Assembly: GCF_019112545.1 (NCBI RefSeq)
Contig: NW_025064929.1
Location: 1 to 64,000, forward strand
Length of the DNA stretch: 64,000 nt
Source of the DNA: Guyanagaster necrorhizus
Lineage: Eukaryota; Basidiomycota; Agaricomycetes; Agaricales; Physalacriaceae
Direction of reading: 5' to 3'
Shown in pieces: positions 21,591 to 32,583 of this stretch. A program made the translations under genes and the position numbers. The first letter of the stretch is position 1, and each line of letters starts with the position of its first letter. The notes below the pieces were generated by a model. It made no database searches. It was not told the origin of the DNA and saw nothing but the letters and a program-made list of their open reading frames with translations.

Positions 21591-21999
21591 CAGCTTTAGC
21601 TGACCTTCAGACGGTCGCCGGTCGGGCAGCATGGTGGGCTTTCAGTACCTACAGGTACGATCAGGGTCATCCTGATGGCGAGACGCATCGTAAAACTCCA
21701 TATCTTTGCTTCAGGGTCACCAAGAGCAAGAATTATACAGCCAGAATACTCAAGTTATCTCGACACCCACCGGAACCCGGTTTCGAGTGATACTTCGGAC
21801 AGGGTTAGGAAGATAGCAAGAAATTATCACTATTCTCGCCGAGGTGCGTTCCCACTGTCGATGATTTTCGGTCATTGCTTACTGCCCATTAATCATTTAG
21901 GATCATTTCAGCGCTATTCAGTCCAGGAATAGGCTATGCGTTTGCGAAAATATGAATATTTCTAGTACAGCTTTTCGGTCCACCTCTTCAGTTGCGTAT

Positions 22000-22210
22000 G
22001 TCCGGTTCAGAAAACTTGCGCGATACTCAGCCGTATGATGGAGAGTCGCAGAAAGATTCAGAAGGTGGGTCAGCACTCTTTCTATCTAGCATGTGCGCCT
22101 CAATCTATGTTCGTTTAGCACGTACACTGATATTCTGCTGTAACGAACAACATATAGCAACTTCAAGCGTTCACGTGCCCGTTAAGACTTACCGTGCCGA
22201 TGTTACTCTG
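22000..22210 (-). pseudogene. Relic of the DPP-motif gene (inverted copy of 32.4 kb)
   Basis: The minus strand reads ADPPSESFCDSPSYG and, just upstream, IEAHMLDRKS in the same frame. These align with IEVREQDGNGADPPSDSAAS at 32425-32583. A stop follows soon after, so this copy is broken. DNA similarity continues over about 130 bp. Confidence 0.5.
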
Positions 22211-23272
22211 GTATGGCTTTAGTCTGCACCTACATCACCAATTGTCCATGCTCAGTCAGAACTATGCAGCCTATACTGAAGTTTCCATTGAGGAGTATTG
22301 GTTCGAAGATGTCATATCTCCAAGATACTGTGCACTCAATTTTTAGCAACAAGGGCTACATGCAATTTGAGCTCGCGGTCCGGTATTTTTAGCTACCAGT
22401 CCGTCCCCAGTAGGGCCTCTTGACGAGTTGGGTTTTTAAATGTATGTAATGTCTCCGTCTATCGGCTAGTATGCGACTAAAAATCTGGTGCTCAGCATGA
22501 CGATTTTAAAATCGCATTTTTTAGCATGTGTCTCAGAGATTGGCAAATGATGTTGTAGGCCTGTCCAATCCAAAGTACGGCAATTCAAACCGTTATATAG
22601 ACGCAACATGTTTCCTCCTTAGTTCAAGCACCATTGATTCAATTGATGCAGACGGACGGATTCACCGATGGCGAAAATGAAATTCAGTGTGTCTTCAGTC
22701 ACCTTTTCTTTCGCCATGGAGCACATACAGATAGAATTCTAGTTTACCAGTCGTCAATAGGTGCCGAATTTAATGCTGCTGCTTAATTGCGCATCCGCGC
22801 ATCCCGAGGAGTAGGAGTGACGTCATCTGCTTTTCCTCTGGGTGGCCTTCCAATGAGCGTGATCCAGTCCATCTGCCCTAGCTTTGTTCGGCCGATCTAA
22901 AACTGTAGATATCATAACCAGGACACTTTTGGACAACGTAGCTGCTTTCTAAGATATCCTCGTAATGTCTAATACGGAGCACCAGTAATGCGCCCGACAT
23001 TCCAGTGTAACAGCGAGAACGAACACTCGCAATTTCTCCGCACCTCAATCACCAAAGACAAATGCTTGCATGAAGATTAATTATTGTCTTATTCTACTGC
23101 AAGTCTACACACAAAGTCCTTTAAGACGCAATGGAATGATCCTAGTATTCACAGATATCGTTGTTATCCTAAATTTAAAAATATCGAGCAGTGAATACCT
23201 CTTTTCGGATCTATTGTACTTGCTTCCGCGGAGGCTTATTGGCTGCAGCGATGTGTGCCACCTGCGTTCCCT
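22211..23272. other. Intergenic, nothing recognized
   Basis: Only short ORFs occur. The stretch at 23165-23235 is similar to 25425-25500 (shared GAATACCT...TTT and CTTCCGCGG/TCTCCGCGG), a small duplication around the 3' end of the zinc-finger gene. Confidence 0.4.
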
Positions 23273-24413
23273 CTAGAATTTGGATGGTGATGGCCCATTC
23301 GACATCTCCATCGCTGGAGGCGGCAGACGATGGGAGACTCCCATATGCTGGTTCATGTTGTCTTTCCTGCTGAAAGTGCTCGTGCAGCCTTCGTGTGGAC
23401 ATTCAAAAGCTAAGGAACTGTGAGCACTGGAACCAAAGAGTGAAAAGGTCGAGCTCACGTCTGCATTCCAAATGCACACAGTCGATATGTCTCGTCAGAT
23501 GCCCGCCTCGACCGAAGGCCTTGTCACATCCTTCATACGTACAAACATATAGCCTCTTGGGACTGCCCTCTATTTTCACTCCATGCGAAGTGGATGGAAG
23601 CACCTTGTGAGACGTTGCTACAGTCTGACCACCTTCACGAAACTCTGGGGCAACAGCGACTTTCCTTCCGCGAATTTTCTTACCGCCATTGGCAACGACC
23701 GTCGGCTCGTCTCCACTGTCGCCTTTCTCGCGAAAGTGCTTCGTCGATCTGGTCGATCGAGTTCTCCTTTTAGGCGTCGGGGTCGAAGGTCCTGGACTAG
23801 GGCAGTAGACCGAACCAGAATCCGATTCATGGTCTTCAGATCGCGACCGTGGTGCATCGCTGGAAGACCCCGTGTACAAGTTAGAGGCGGAGGACACCTG
23901 CAAGTCAGACCGTAGCCTTTTACGCTTCTTGCTAGATAGCGAGAAGTCCTGATGAGCGGGCTGTGCTTTCGCCTCAGTAGAAAGCGATGCGTCCGGAAGA
24001 TGCTCCGTAAGTGATGAAAAGAGTGCTGAGGACGATGAAGGCCATACGGGATCCGATACGTTGACATACATAGGCAGTGTTGAGGGTCGCTGTAGTGAGG
24101 TGGATGGTGTCGTGCCAGAATCTAAGGGAAGTTCCGAGAGAAATGGTGAAATGTCGCCATAACTGAAGCGCGAGTCCGTCGTTAACAGGCTGTGAAGGCC
24201 ATATCCGTTGGAGAGGTGTTCTTCGCAAAGCGTCTGTGGGAAAAAATCTGGATCCCGCTCGGGATCAAAGTGGAGCTGGTAGTGGTATTTAGCCATCCGC
24301 TCGTAGGAAAACGAAGCAGGTGCAGATTGGGTTGGATTATCTGTCTCATCAGGCGGCCCCGAGGGTGGGACCCCCTTGATCTGCTCCAAGTTGTCGTACA
24401 GGTAGTCGTCCAT
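23273..24413 (-). CDS. C2H2 zinc-finger transcription factor
   Basis: Exon 1 is 24413-23459 and exon 2 is 23409-23273, with a 49-nt intron (GTGAGC donor). The joined frame is 363 aa. Residues 1-290 are acidic/Ser-rich and disordered (MDDYLYDNLEQIKGVPPSGP), with basic clusters KKRKRLR and PKRRTRS that look nuclear. Two C2H2 fingers close the protein: YVCTYEGCDKAFGRGGHLTR followed by HIDCVH, and FECPHEGCTSTFSRKDNMNQ followed by HMGVSH. The intron falls between the fingers, and this splice gives the usual RPF linker. A second optional 56-nt intron (GTCTGC...TCTAG) after VSH would replace the tail by GTQVAHIAAANKPPRKQVQ. The role is presumably DNA binding; target genes are unknown. Confidence 0.85.
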
Positions 24414-24779
24414 CTGATTTATAGCGGTGGTGGTGGTCGCTGGTGAACAGGAAATGCAAAATCCGCTCTTTTTAAAAGAAACTCCACGATCATGTCTGAA
24501 TTTTGATCAAGAACATCTCCGGGTTGCCTCAGCCTCTGTGATTTCTTAGACGAAGCAGAGTCCGTGCGGAAGAGATTGTAAGATTCCATCAGAAACCGCA
24601 GATGATACATCTTACCTCTATCATGCTCCTCGACATGTTTATTTTCTGATATGCCCTAAAGAATGGTCATCCACTCTTCGAGCACCACGATGTCGTTTTT
24701 ACCGACGAGTGAAATGTCAGCGTTGCATACGTGGGGTTTACCTGCTGCCCTTCGTACATTGCTCTGCTGGACTAATAGT
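24414..24779. other. Divergent spacer between the zinc-finger gene and the 25.0-kb gene
   Basis: This holds the 5' flank of the zinc-finger gene and possibly early exons of the plus-strand gene ending at 25000. No exon could be fixed by phase. Confidence 0.35.
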
Positions 24780-24784
24780 ATGTT

Positions 24785-25000
24785 CCAGGTGCGCCACAAG
24801 AAGCACAGAGTGACGTCCTCACACAAGAAGTGCAGCCGGAGGCGGAGCATGTATCTGGATCATCTGTTGTCTATCATATCGAGACCCTTATCGAACTACT
24901 GCAGAAAAGGCGAGACCATCTACGTCGTAAGAAGCATATCAGGCAAGGAGGTAAAGGCGCCAAGGTGACGCACACTTCTGCCTTCGGTACAGGAGTTTAG
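24785..25000 (+). CDS. C-terminal exon, hypothetical basic protein
   Basis: One long plus frame, opening after the stops at 24774-24779, reads VPGAPQEAQSDVLTQEVQPE, then VVYHIETLIELLQKRRDHLR and RKKHIRQGGKGAKVTHTSAF, and ends at TAG 24998-25000. A TTCCAG acceptor lies at its start. The helical, basic C-terminus looks genuine. The family is unknown, and upstream exons were not resolved. The ORFs listed in the other frames here are shadows. Confidence 0.45.
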   Translation, partial: PGAPQEAQSDVLTQEVQPEAEHVSGSSVVYHIETLIELLQKRRDHLRRKKHIRQGGKGAKVTHTSAFGTGV

Positions 25001-26569
25001 GACGTGTGTCGCTGAAACATTATATTTGAACGATTAATCACCCAATTTTACGCATATATGCAGGCGAAAATTTTGTTTAGGATGCGAGACACAACGGAAC
25101 CTAGCGCTATGGACGTGACGTCAAAACTGAGAGTGAGGCTGCAACAAAGATATATTTACAAGAGTCCAACAAATCAAGGAATGAGAAGTACAATTGTCTG
25201 AGTGTCTCTGCGTGACCAGTTAGCAGAGGCAGACACAAGAAATATAAAAACGAACATCGCGAGGGATCATTTTGGCGGTCCCTGTATTCTCTGCAAGGTC
25301 TTCAAGGTCTCGTTCGCTTTTGTCTGACAAAAGGTGAGTACGATAACATGGCCATCTGAGGCGCGGCGCTGCACAGACATACCGGGACACGCAGCGTTCT
25401 GGCGACAAGGGTCTAGCCCTGAATTTCAAAATACAAAGCATTGAATACCTTTTTGGCATCCGGTTTTGGATTTGTCTCCGCGGGTGGTTCCTAGGACAAC
25501 GAAATGAATACACGGAACAAGACATAATGAAACGGGTATGATTGAGGATGCAGTGTCTCAGTTGCCTAAATTGGAGTTTACGATATCGCCTTTGAAGGAA
25601 TCTAACTCACCAAAGTCATTACACTTCCCCGTACCTCTGCGATATGGCGACCAAATCCGGAGGATGGCCGCCAATGCGCAGTCCACAGAAATCACTGCCC
25701 CACCTGCAACATCACATTCACAGTTTTGATTTTTGTTCAGGTGGCTGGAATGGTCTGAGACAATCTCAAAATAGGGAGGCTAACTGTTGTGTTTAGGATA
25801 GGTACTGCCGTGCATTATTGAATGATAGAATCAATTGGTTGGAATTGCAAGGACTCATAATGTGGTCAATGTACCCCATTAAACGCCGTCCGAACGACGC
25901 AGGTGATATCACCAGTCAAGGAGACGTAAATTACTGTCTGGCAACACTTCGGCATGCCCGGAGCTCATTGTGTTCCTGAACGACTTGGGTCATGATATCG
26001 TGCAAAACTACCCGCAATTCAGCAATGGTACGGTGCAACCAGAAGAAACAATGTACCTGTCAGTGTAAGACATGTTAAATGCCGGTTGAACTCCAACGTT
26101 CGGTGGATTGTTGGAGTGGGAAGAGTGGCCTGATAATTGAGGCGCTTGGCTTGTGTGGTGGTCTTTAAGCCACGGGTGATCCATGAGTGCGAGTAACCAA
26201 GTAAGGAAAAACATACAATGCACGATTTTTCTTTTTCACGACGATAAGCTCGCGACTGTATTCAGCCATCCACTTCCGCATCTTGCCTGCATGCTAGGCC
26301 TGTTTAAGCGATGGATCCAAGTTCAAGCAGGGCATACCTGTCCCAGAATTTTCCGAGTCCTTTTCTTCTCAGTCATCACCTGATTGCGTCGATGTCAGTG
26401 GATGGATAACAAATGCCATGGAAGAGTTGGCACCTCATGGAGTGTGTCCTCGTTCCTCAACGATCAGAGGTGCTCATACCAGGCGAGCTCTTTCTTTGCC
26501 TGCTTCACCAAATAGAGCTTCTTCTCTGGGAATGCGTCACAGTATAGTAGTAGAAGAATGGGCTCGTCC
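25001..26569. other. Intergenic with small duplicated pieces
   Basis: 25425-25500 resembles 23165-23235. 25620-25800 resembles 27780-27960 and more weakly 28090-28210. In all three copies the minus strand can be read as a short NVTDHPSQLYENQN-like segment in different states of decay. No full gene is visible. Confidence 0.4.
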
Positions 26570-26975
26570 TTAGGTGGGGATTGCTCTTGCAGGTCGTAGC
26601 AAAAGAAATATCTTTGCTGATCGCTGAAAGCCAAGATGGCGAGTAAGAGAAGGGACAATTATGCATGGAGGACGTGTGACGTAAAATGATTCAAGCAGCC
26701 CGCCTAGATCAGCACTCAGCATTGGTCAACGAATGCGAATGCAGCTCACGTTTGTGCGATTGGAAAATGCATTTTCTATGGAACGACCACAGCTCTGTGG
26801 GCAGTGAGATGGGGCATTTACTTGCAAAACATTTATTGCATCCAGAGTTGAAGAAATAGTTGATAAAGGCGGTTTCGCTGAATTTGCTGCTCGGGACAGA
26901 TGGTACGTCAGGCAGGCGAAGAAGATTATTCCTTGCATGAGTCCGACAGCGGTGCCCATGCTGGTCCAATATCGC
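26570..26975. repeat. Direct duplication of 21170-21590, copy 2 (complete)
   Basis: This is the undisrupted partner of the segment holding the N gap. The minus strand has hydrophobic frames (MGTAVGLMQGIIFFACLTYH at the right end, SLLLLAILAFSD at the left), which may come from a membrane protein gene with small introns. The family is not recognized. Confidence 0.8.
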
Positions 26976-26999
26976 GTTGATGTTCCTGCATACACTTCA

Positions 27000-27305
27000 A
27001 ACAATGACCAGATCCAGCGGTGCACACCAAGCGAATATCTGCGAGCGTTTAGACGCGACTTTGGACGAAAACAGACCACAAATTCATATCTCCAGGATCA
27101 ATTCGACAGATAGCTGCTGGATGGGGAAGTGGCTGGGTACGAGTTTCCATGCATGTCGATGGAGGACTGGCATTGTGTGAGGTAGGTGGTGGTAGTACAA
27201 GAACAAGCGCAAAATACCTGCCTGTCGTTGTGTTGGTCGATGTCAAGAGCTAATTTTGTGCGGAGTTCCAATGTCCTCTTGCTCTGCCTTTCATGCACAT
27301 GCACC
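27000..27305 (-). pseudogene. Possible F-box-like gene start
   Basis: The minus strand has a helical Arg/Glu-rich stretch (HERQSKRTLELRTKLALDID), a 50-nt-class intron with CAG-GTATTT donor, then HFPIQQLSVELILEI followed by a TGA. A coiled stretch followed by LPVEL(I/L)LEIF is the usual start of agaricomycete F-box proteins. The motif match is short and the frame breaks, so this is tentative. Confidence 0.3.
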
Positions 27306-27364
27306 ACGGCGGCGTTACGTTCTGCAGGCGGTATTGCCTGGACTAACTGGCGACCTGGATAACG

Positions 27365-27454
27365 ATGTTAAAACTTGAAGCTTTCCTCGCATTCTCGATA
27401 TTACTACCTGCAGCGCGCGGCATCTACAGCGTTTATAACGGATGTTTTCCGTAA
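27365..27454 (+). CDS. Mini-ORF with a signal-peptide-like start
   Basis: ATG at 27365 opens 29 codons: MLKLEAFLAFSILLPAARGI, then YSVYNGCFP. The start has a charged n-region, a hydrophobic core and a small-residue cleavage site (AARG). It could be the first exon of a secreted protein, but no later exon was found. Confidence 0.2.
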   Translation: MLKLEAFLAFSILLPAARGIYSVYNGCFP

Positions 27455-27739
27455 TCGGCTCTACGTTCTATCTGTCGTTGGCACGGTCCGTTTCTTCCGA
27501 GATCACGTGTTGCATTGCCGTAGTTTCCCGCCTGTCCGTAGCTACAACTGAGACTATCACCAGCCATTCCCGATTCCTTCTCTTGGACCTAGCGATACGG
27601 TTCCATCATCTTACGCTGGCATATCTATGATAGCAATAATAACATCTCCATATCTAGTGTTGCCCTCTGCATTCGTAAATGCCGGATCTGCACATGGTCC
27701 AACTATGATTCAGGCCAAAAACGAATAGAAAGTGGCCCC

Positions 27740-29349
27740 TACTGGCACGGATGAACACATTTTACCGAAGCCGATGCGACACCTCCGTATTCCCAGTTGG
27801 CCCTGAGATACGGCAACTCTAAAGGATGGCCATCAAGTGGATGCAGGTCTTTGTCTCTGACCAGCATCCAGGAGTCTGGGTTTTGATTTTCGTACAGCTG
27901 GCTGGGATGATCTGTGACATTCAAAATCGGTACAGCTGCAGCGATACACCGATGTTTGGCCCGGGTGGGCAGATCTCCTTGAATGCTAATAGTATTCATA
28001 ACAGACATGCACATAGGGTTTACTATTACTGGCAGTTTCAAAAGTCAGAGTTGTCACGGTCAGATGACCAGAACACATGTTTGCCCTTCAAGTTCCTGCC
28101 CACATTGGCCCGGTAGTCATCGATAACTGCCAATGATCAAACTGTGGTCTTTGTCTCAGACAACCATTTTCCATTGGAGTGAGATGGCTGGCCACATAAT
28201 CACAGCAGACAACATGCACGCCATTCCTCTCATTTCTTCTGACTTTGTTTACCATCCCAGGTAAGCGTTCGCATAGCAAATGTTGTCAATCCGAAAGCAG
28301 ATGGTACTTTGGATCCAAGGTAGACCGGTTTAACAGCATAGGATGGGTACTCTCATGCCCAAGCAGTTTTCAACAGGCGAGCCGCTTGTGATACACAAAT
28401 TTCAGTCTATTTAGTCGTTACCTTAGGCTATTCCATTCGTGCGTCTTTCGATATTATATATGGAATAGTAGCAGCCAGCACCAAATTGAACGGAATTAAA
28501 TGTAACACTTCCGTGTGAGTTTGCAGTCAGTATCTTCGCCAGCGCCATCGAATGATGTCGCGTCTGTTCAGTTTTTGCTGCCGCGGACGTTTGGACCTAT
28601 AGAGACCCATAAATATATACAATCGTCATGACGATAAGGGGCAAAGACAATAATATATCAGATCATTCGTCAGCAATGATGGCGCCACGTCCGTGCCAGA
28701 GACAACATCAACGATCGAAATGCTTTTACTATTCATAAACCTACTATCTGTCCTGCCCAGCAAGAAGTAGGTGCTCTTTCATGTTCAAACAGTTGAGAGA
28801 TCCCGATGTTATTGGGGCATTGAGGAGCAAAACTGGATAGACATGTGTACATATGGAAAGACCTATTTGGGCGTCGGACATGAGGCTGAAGAGCAAGTAC
28901 AAGGATGAACGGACCATATGGTTACAGCCCTATCCGGATGATAGATTAACGAGCTAGAGGACACCAGAGAGATGCACTTCCAGAAGTAAAAAAGACCCAT
29001 GCATTGCAGAGATTTGGCTTTCCACTGTCTCTCCCCTGGGCGATGCCTTATGGAATATTAATAGTTTTTATGAAGCACTGCGGGCTAGATTGATGGAGAT
29101 GCCAGGAGGAGATCTTTCACTCTTTGTGGTTTGCTGTTTCCACTCGCAATGTCCTTCACAGCCCTACATGATCTTGACAAGGCTCCTCAAGCTCTCAGCA
29201 CTCGGTATCAATACTTTGGTAAGAGATTTTGGTCCCTACACGTATGCTCGAATCATGTTATTAGCATATCCTTCTGATGGACCCAATGTCGGCGCCCCTT
29301 CACTCCAAACAAAATTAGACAATACTGTTCTCTCCTGCATCCTACACGC
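27740..29349. other. Intergenic with duplicated pieces, no confident gene
   Basis: The minus strand at 27740-28041 is open for 100 codons (LYENQNPDSWMLVRDKDLHP). Related but broken pieces are at 25620-25800 and 28090-28210. Another minus stretch near 28628-28735 reads MNSKSISIVDVVSGTDVAPS and closes after 36 codons. No family is recognized. Confidence 0.35.
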
Positions 29350-29998
29350 ACAAACTTCAGCCCGACCCCCTGGCCCAGTTCAATGAAATGCTCCAAAGTG
29401 CACTCCTGACTGTTGTAAGTGAACGTCATGTCCAGATCCGTGCTGTACCGGGTCATGCGCCCTGCACCATAGTGTGGAAACAGAGGCTCCGGTGCCAGCC
29501 TAAGACCTAATGCTGATTCAGAGGTGTTCCTGTCTCTATTCACATGCTGAATAATATAATCGTCTGCGACCATAGTCAGCAATGGATGACATGGCAGAGA
29601 AGCACCGTACTGATTAACAAATGACTATTCGACGACATGGCGTTCACCAAACTCGTTAGAATCGTTTTGCATTCCTCGTCCGTCCAGTTATGTCTAGAAG
29701 AAATGGTGAGTACCCGGCCCAGACCTCATGAGGATGCGACTGACAAATATTTTTCAGCTTTGAATCATTATGTCAAAGGGAGAAACAATCAGCATGGTAT
29801 GGCGTACTTACGAAGTATACATCACAGTCTTTGACTGGTGATTCCGAAAAGAAATCCATAGCTTTGAAGTCCAGGTGCCCTTCGCCAATAGCTACTGGGC
29901 ATACCTTTGGCAAAACTTCGGTCTTGGCCATTTCGATCTGTGCAGGTACATCTTGCAGCATGATGCGAAGGTTGGGAGTATGTAGTAAGTGCGTGATA
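29350..29998 (-). pseudogene. O-methyltransferase remnant, 5'-truncated
   Basis: This is the C-terminal half of a Methyltransf_2-type S-adenosylmethionine-dependent O-methyltransferase. Pieces in order: NLRIMLQDVPAQIEMAK and DFFSESPVKDCDVYF (to 29812), HNWTDEECKTILTSLVNAMS (29693-29611), and after a 47-nt intron NDYIIQHVNRDRN with EPLFPHYGAGRMTRY and CTLEHFIELGQGVGLKFVR (from 29563). The HNW motif contains the family's catalytic His. The glycine-rich SAM motif and the whole N-terminal dimerization part are absent, because SDR2 ends only about 140 bp upstream. The intron between YF and HNW cannot be closed in phase. Both facts mark a pseudogene. Confidence 0.8.
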
Positions 29999-30137
29999 CA
30001 TACCCATCCATGACGTGAACTTACGGCACTCACATCTGTAGAGAGGTGCTCTCCATATAGTTAACGAAACGAAGAGATAACGCAGTCATTCAAATATTCA
30101 TGGCCGACGTACTGAACACTCATCGAGAATACTCAAC

Positions 30138-31426
30138 TCAAGCCTTCGTCAGATACACTTCGGCGACCTCCGAGACCTTGGGATCAATGTTACCAAAGAT
30201 CTCGAGCATCTCCTCCTAAGCACATAGATCAGAAACACCACCGTACAACTCGACGATAAAGAACCACGTACCCAGATCTTTTCCTGGACGATCATTCCAT
30301 CCTCACTGATCGCAAAGTCGCTCTCTTCCGTGACCTTGGACAACTGTATGTACTTGCCACGGAGCGTCTCTTCGTCATCCAAGGACCCAATGGCAGCATA
30401 CACCAGCTGCCGACTCCCTTCTTCCGTGGTGAATGCAAGTTCCTCTCGCTCGTTTCGCAAGGCTTCCGCCACCTCAGAGTCAGTAGGGATACCAGACAGG
30501 AGTCCTGAGAAGCAGAGTCCTGGGTTAACAGCGCAGACGGTGATCGCCGGGGAAGATGGGACATGGAGTTGCAGAGCTCGAGCAAAGAGAATGTTGAGCA
30601 CTGTCTTAGCGTGTCAGATAAGTTCATGTAGAGAGCCAAGTTACAAACGCTTGGTATCGTGATACCGGTGATGCATCACCCTGTTCACAGGTCAGTGACA
30701 GAGATACGATGCAGCGAGGGATCAAGACGTACTCTTGCGTGCAATACTCCTTGCTTGACAGTGTCGCGAGGATGTTAGGAGAAGCGATGATTTCCTTTTC
30801 TATCTCTGTCCAATAATGCGTGTCGCTCGAGACGACCGCCACTCGTGGGTTGACCAAATACTTGCGAGCCGTCTCAACCATCTTGGGGACCATACGAATA
30901 GCAAGTAATCCGGGACCGAGGTTGTTCGTATGCAAACTAAAACGGTGATCAGCCTTTGTCCTCCGGAAGAAGACAGTACATACGTTTTCTCCCAACCCTC
31001 TACTTGCTCGTACTCATAAGTCATCATACCAGCATTTTCTATGAGGATATCCAATCGGTCCAGTTCACGCTCTGCTCTATCAGCGAACGAGATGACACTG
31101 TTGAAATTGGCGAGATCGATAATCCACAACTCTGCCTTGGTATAACCAGTGGCGCTCTGAATCTCTGTAATGACCAGAATGAGTCGAGTTTGTAAAATTG
31201 ATAATTGGATGCACCTACGGGCCAGCGCTTTCTCGCCTTTTGCTTCATCTCTTGCCGTCAGCACCAGTCGCGCAGGATTCATCCTGGCGAAATGCTTAGC
31301 AGCCTCGAACCCGAGACCAGCGTTGGCACCGACAAGGATAAGTGTCTTCCCGCTCAAGTCAGCGGTGACGATGGCGGGGGCGGGTCCAGTCTGGTCTGCA
31401 GCTAATTGCTCTGGAGTTCTGCGCAT
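30138..31426 (-). CDS. Short-chain dehydrogenase SDR2 (retinol dehydrogenase-like)
   Basis: Six exons on the minus strand, 31426-31219, 31164-30984, 30936-30733, 30680-30649, 30600-30272 and 30215-30138, give 343 aa. Exons 2, 3, 4 and 6 have exactly the lengths of SDR1 (181, 204, 32 and 78 nt). The cofactor motif is GANAGLG, ENAG follows, VVSSDTHYW holds the catalytic Ser region, and RYHDTK with Tyr and Lys sits in the 32-nt microexon. No stop or shift is seen. The gene is inverted relative to SDR1, 16 kb away, and close to the O-methyltransferase relic. The substrate is unknown. Confidence 0.92.
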
Positions 31427-32424
31427 TGTGAGAGTCTATAGTGAACTGTCATTCGTACTTGCTAGCTTTTATATGCGGTTGAATGGACTGGGTATCCAAA
31501 AGCGGCTGTGCACGCCGCAATGCGAAAATTAAGTCTGAAAATCATTACTGTAAGATGTTTCACTAAACATAGAATTTCAATCGCACAGCATCCCATAGAT
31601 GGAAACAGTACATACATTCAGAACCATCCCCGTCCATGGATTGGATATTTACACAGAAAAGGAGGCCCAAGTGAGGACTGGTAGCTAGATATCCTCCGAG
31701 ATAAGCTAAGACAGCGGACAGAGAGGCCTTAGGCTTCCTACCTACATACGTACAAATATGACCACCTTGAACCCTGATCCACTTGTGACTTACCTTCTCT
31801 CCATTCGACGCGTCGTTGAGGTCGTTCAGCCTCTCGTTCACTGATACACCGCTCTCTCGCCTCGTCCATCTTCCTTTGACCCACCCACCCACTCCCTTTA
31901 GTGTTTGGTGTTGCCGGATTCGGTCCTTAAGTCCAAGTCTCAGACACGCCAACTGGATACAGCAGTATACGGTCACATATATCCCTCACAAGCGACACTT
32001 AGCTTATCGGAATGCCAGCTAAAATTATTTGTTACTAAAAAATTCATTGCAGAGTATTTTGGAGATATGACGTCTTCGCGGAGCGGCAAAGCCGAGTGAA
32101 TACTCTTCCATGGAAGCTTCAATTGATAAGCGGGATTGGTGATGTGGGTCGTATATGGTGGGTCTGATGCAGCGTTAACAGTCGTGTATAGATACCACTC
32201 GAATGATAGCTATATTAGTGAGATTCGTCCCGGTGGGTCTTACGGCAACATAGGTATGCACGTAAACACCTCAAAGGTCATTCATCTTGCTACGTGCTGT
32301 TCTCGTGCGATCCGTTCCTCGCGGCGATGTTAGGAATATGGCCCAAAAGTACAAATTTCCAAGGTGGGTCAGATTCGCGTTGGACCGGTAAAATATCCGC
32401 AGCAGACGTTGCAGTGCGCGTTAA
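31427..32424. other. Intergenic, no confident gene
   Basis: A minus ORF of 137 codons (31563-31976) overlaps a plus ORF; neither has a motif. The minus strand near 31845-31880 gives a charged start (MDEARERCISERE) before a GTAAGT donor, which could be a first exon. Confidence 0.35.
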
Positions 32425-32583
32425 ACGAACACGATTGAGGTACGCGAACAAGATGGAAATGGTGCTGACCCACCTTCTGATTCTGCTGCGAGTCTCATCA
32501 TGCCGCTGAGTATCATGCAAGCTGAACTAGATGTACGCGCGTTAATGATGCGACTGAAAGGAAGGATCGAAGAGTTGTACTAG
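32425..32583 (+). CDS. C-terminal exon with DPP motif, hypothetical protein
   Basis: The plus frame reads TNTIEVREQDGNGADPPSDS, AASLIMPLSIMQAELDVRAL and MMRLKGRIEELY, ending at TAG 32581-32583. The last 25 residues are amphipathic and helical. A broken inverted copy lies at 22000-22210, and segment X (12385) has a DGDPPSAPLP echo. The family is unknown and no upstream exon is assigned. Confidence 0.45.
   Translation, partial: TNTIEVREQDGNGADPPSDSAASLIMPLSIMQAELDVRALMMRLKGRIEELY

Noticed and set aside
24656..24968. Plus ORF 24663-24968 and minus ORF 24656-24850
   Set aside because: Another plus frame ending at 25000 has a better coding character; these two are probably shadows.
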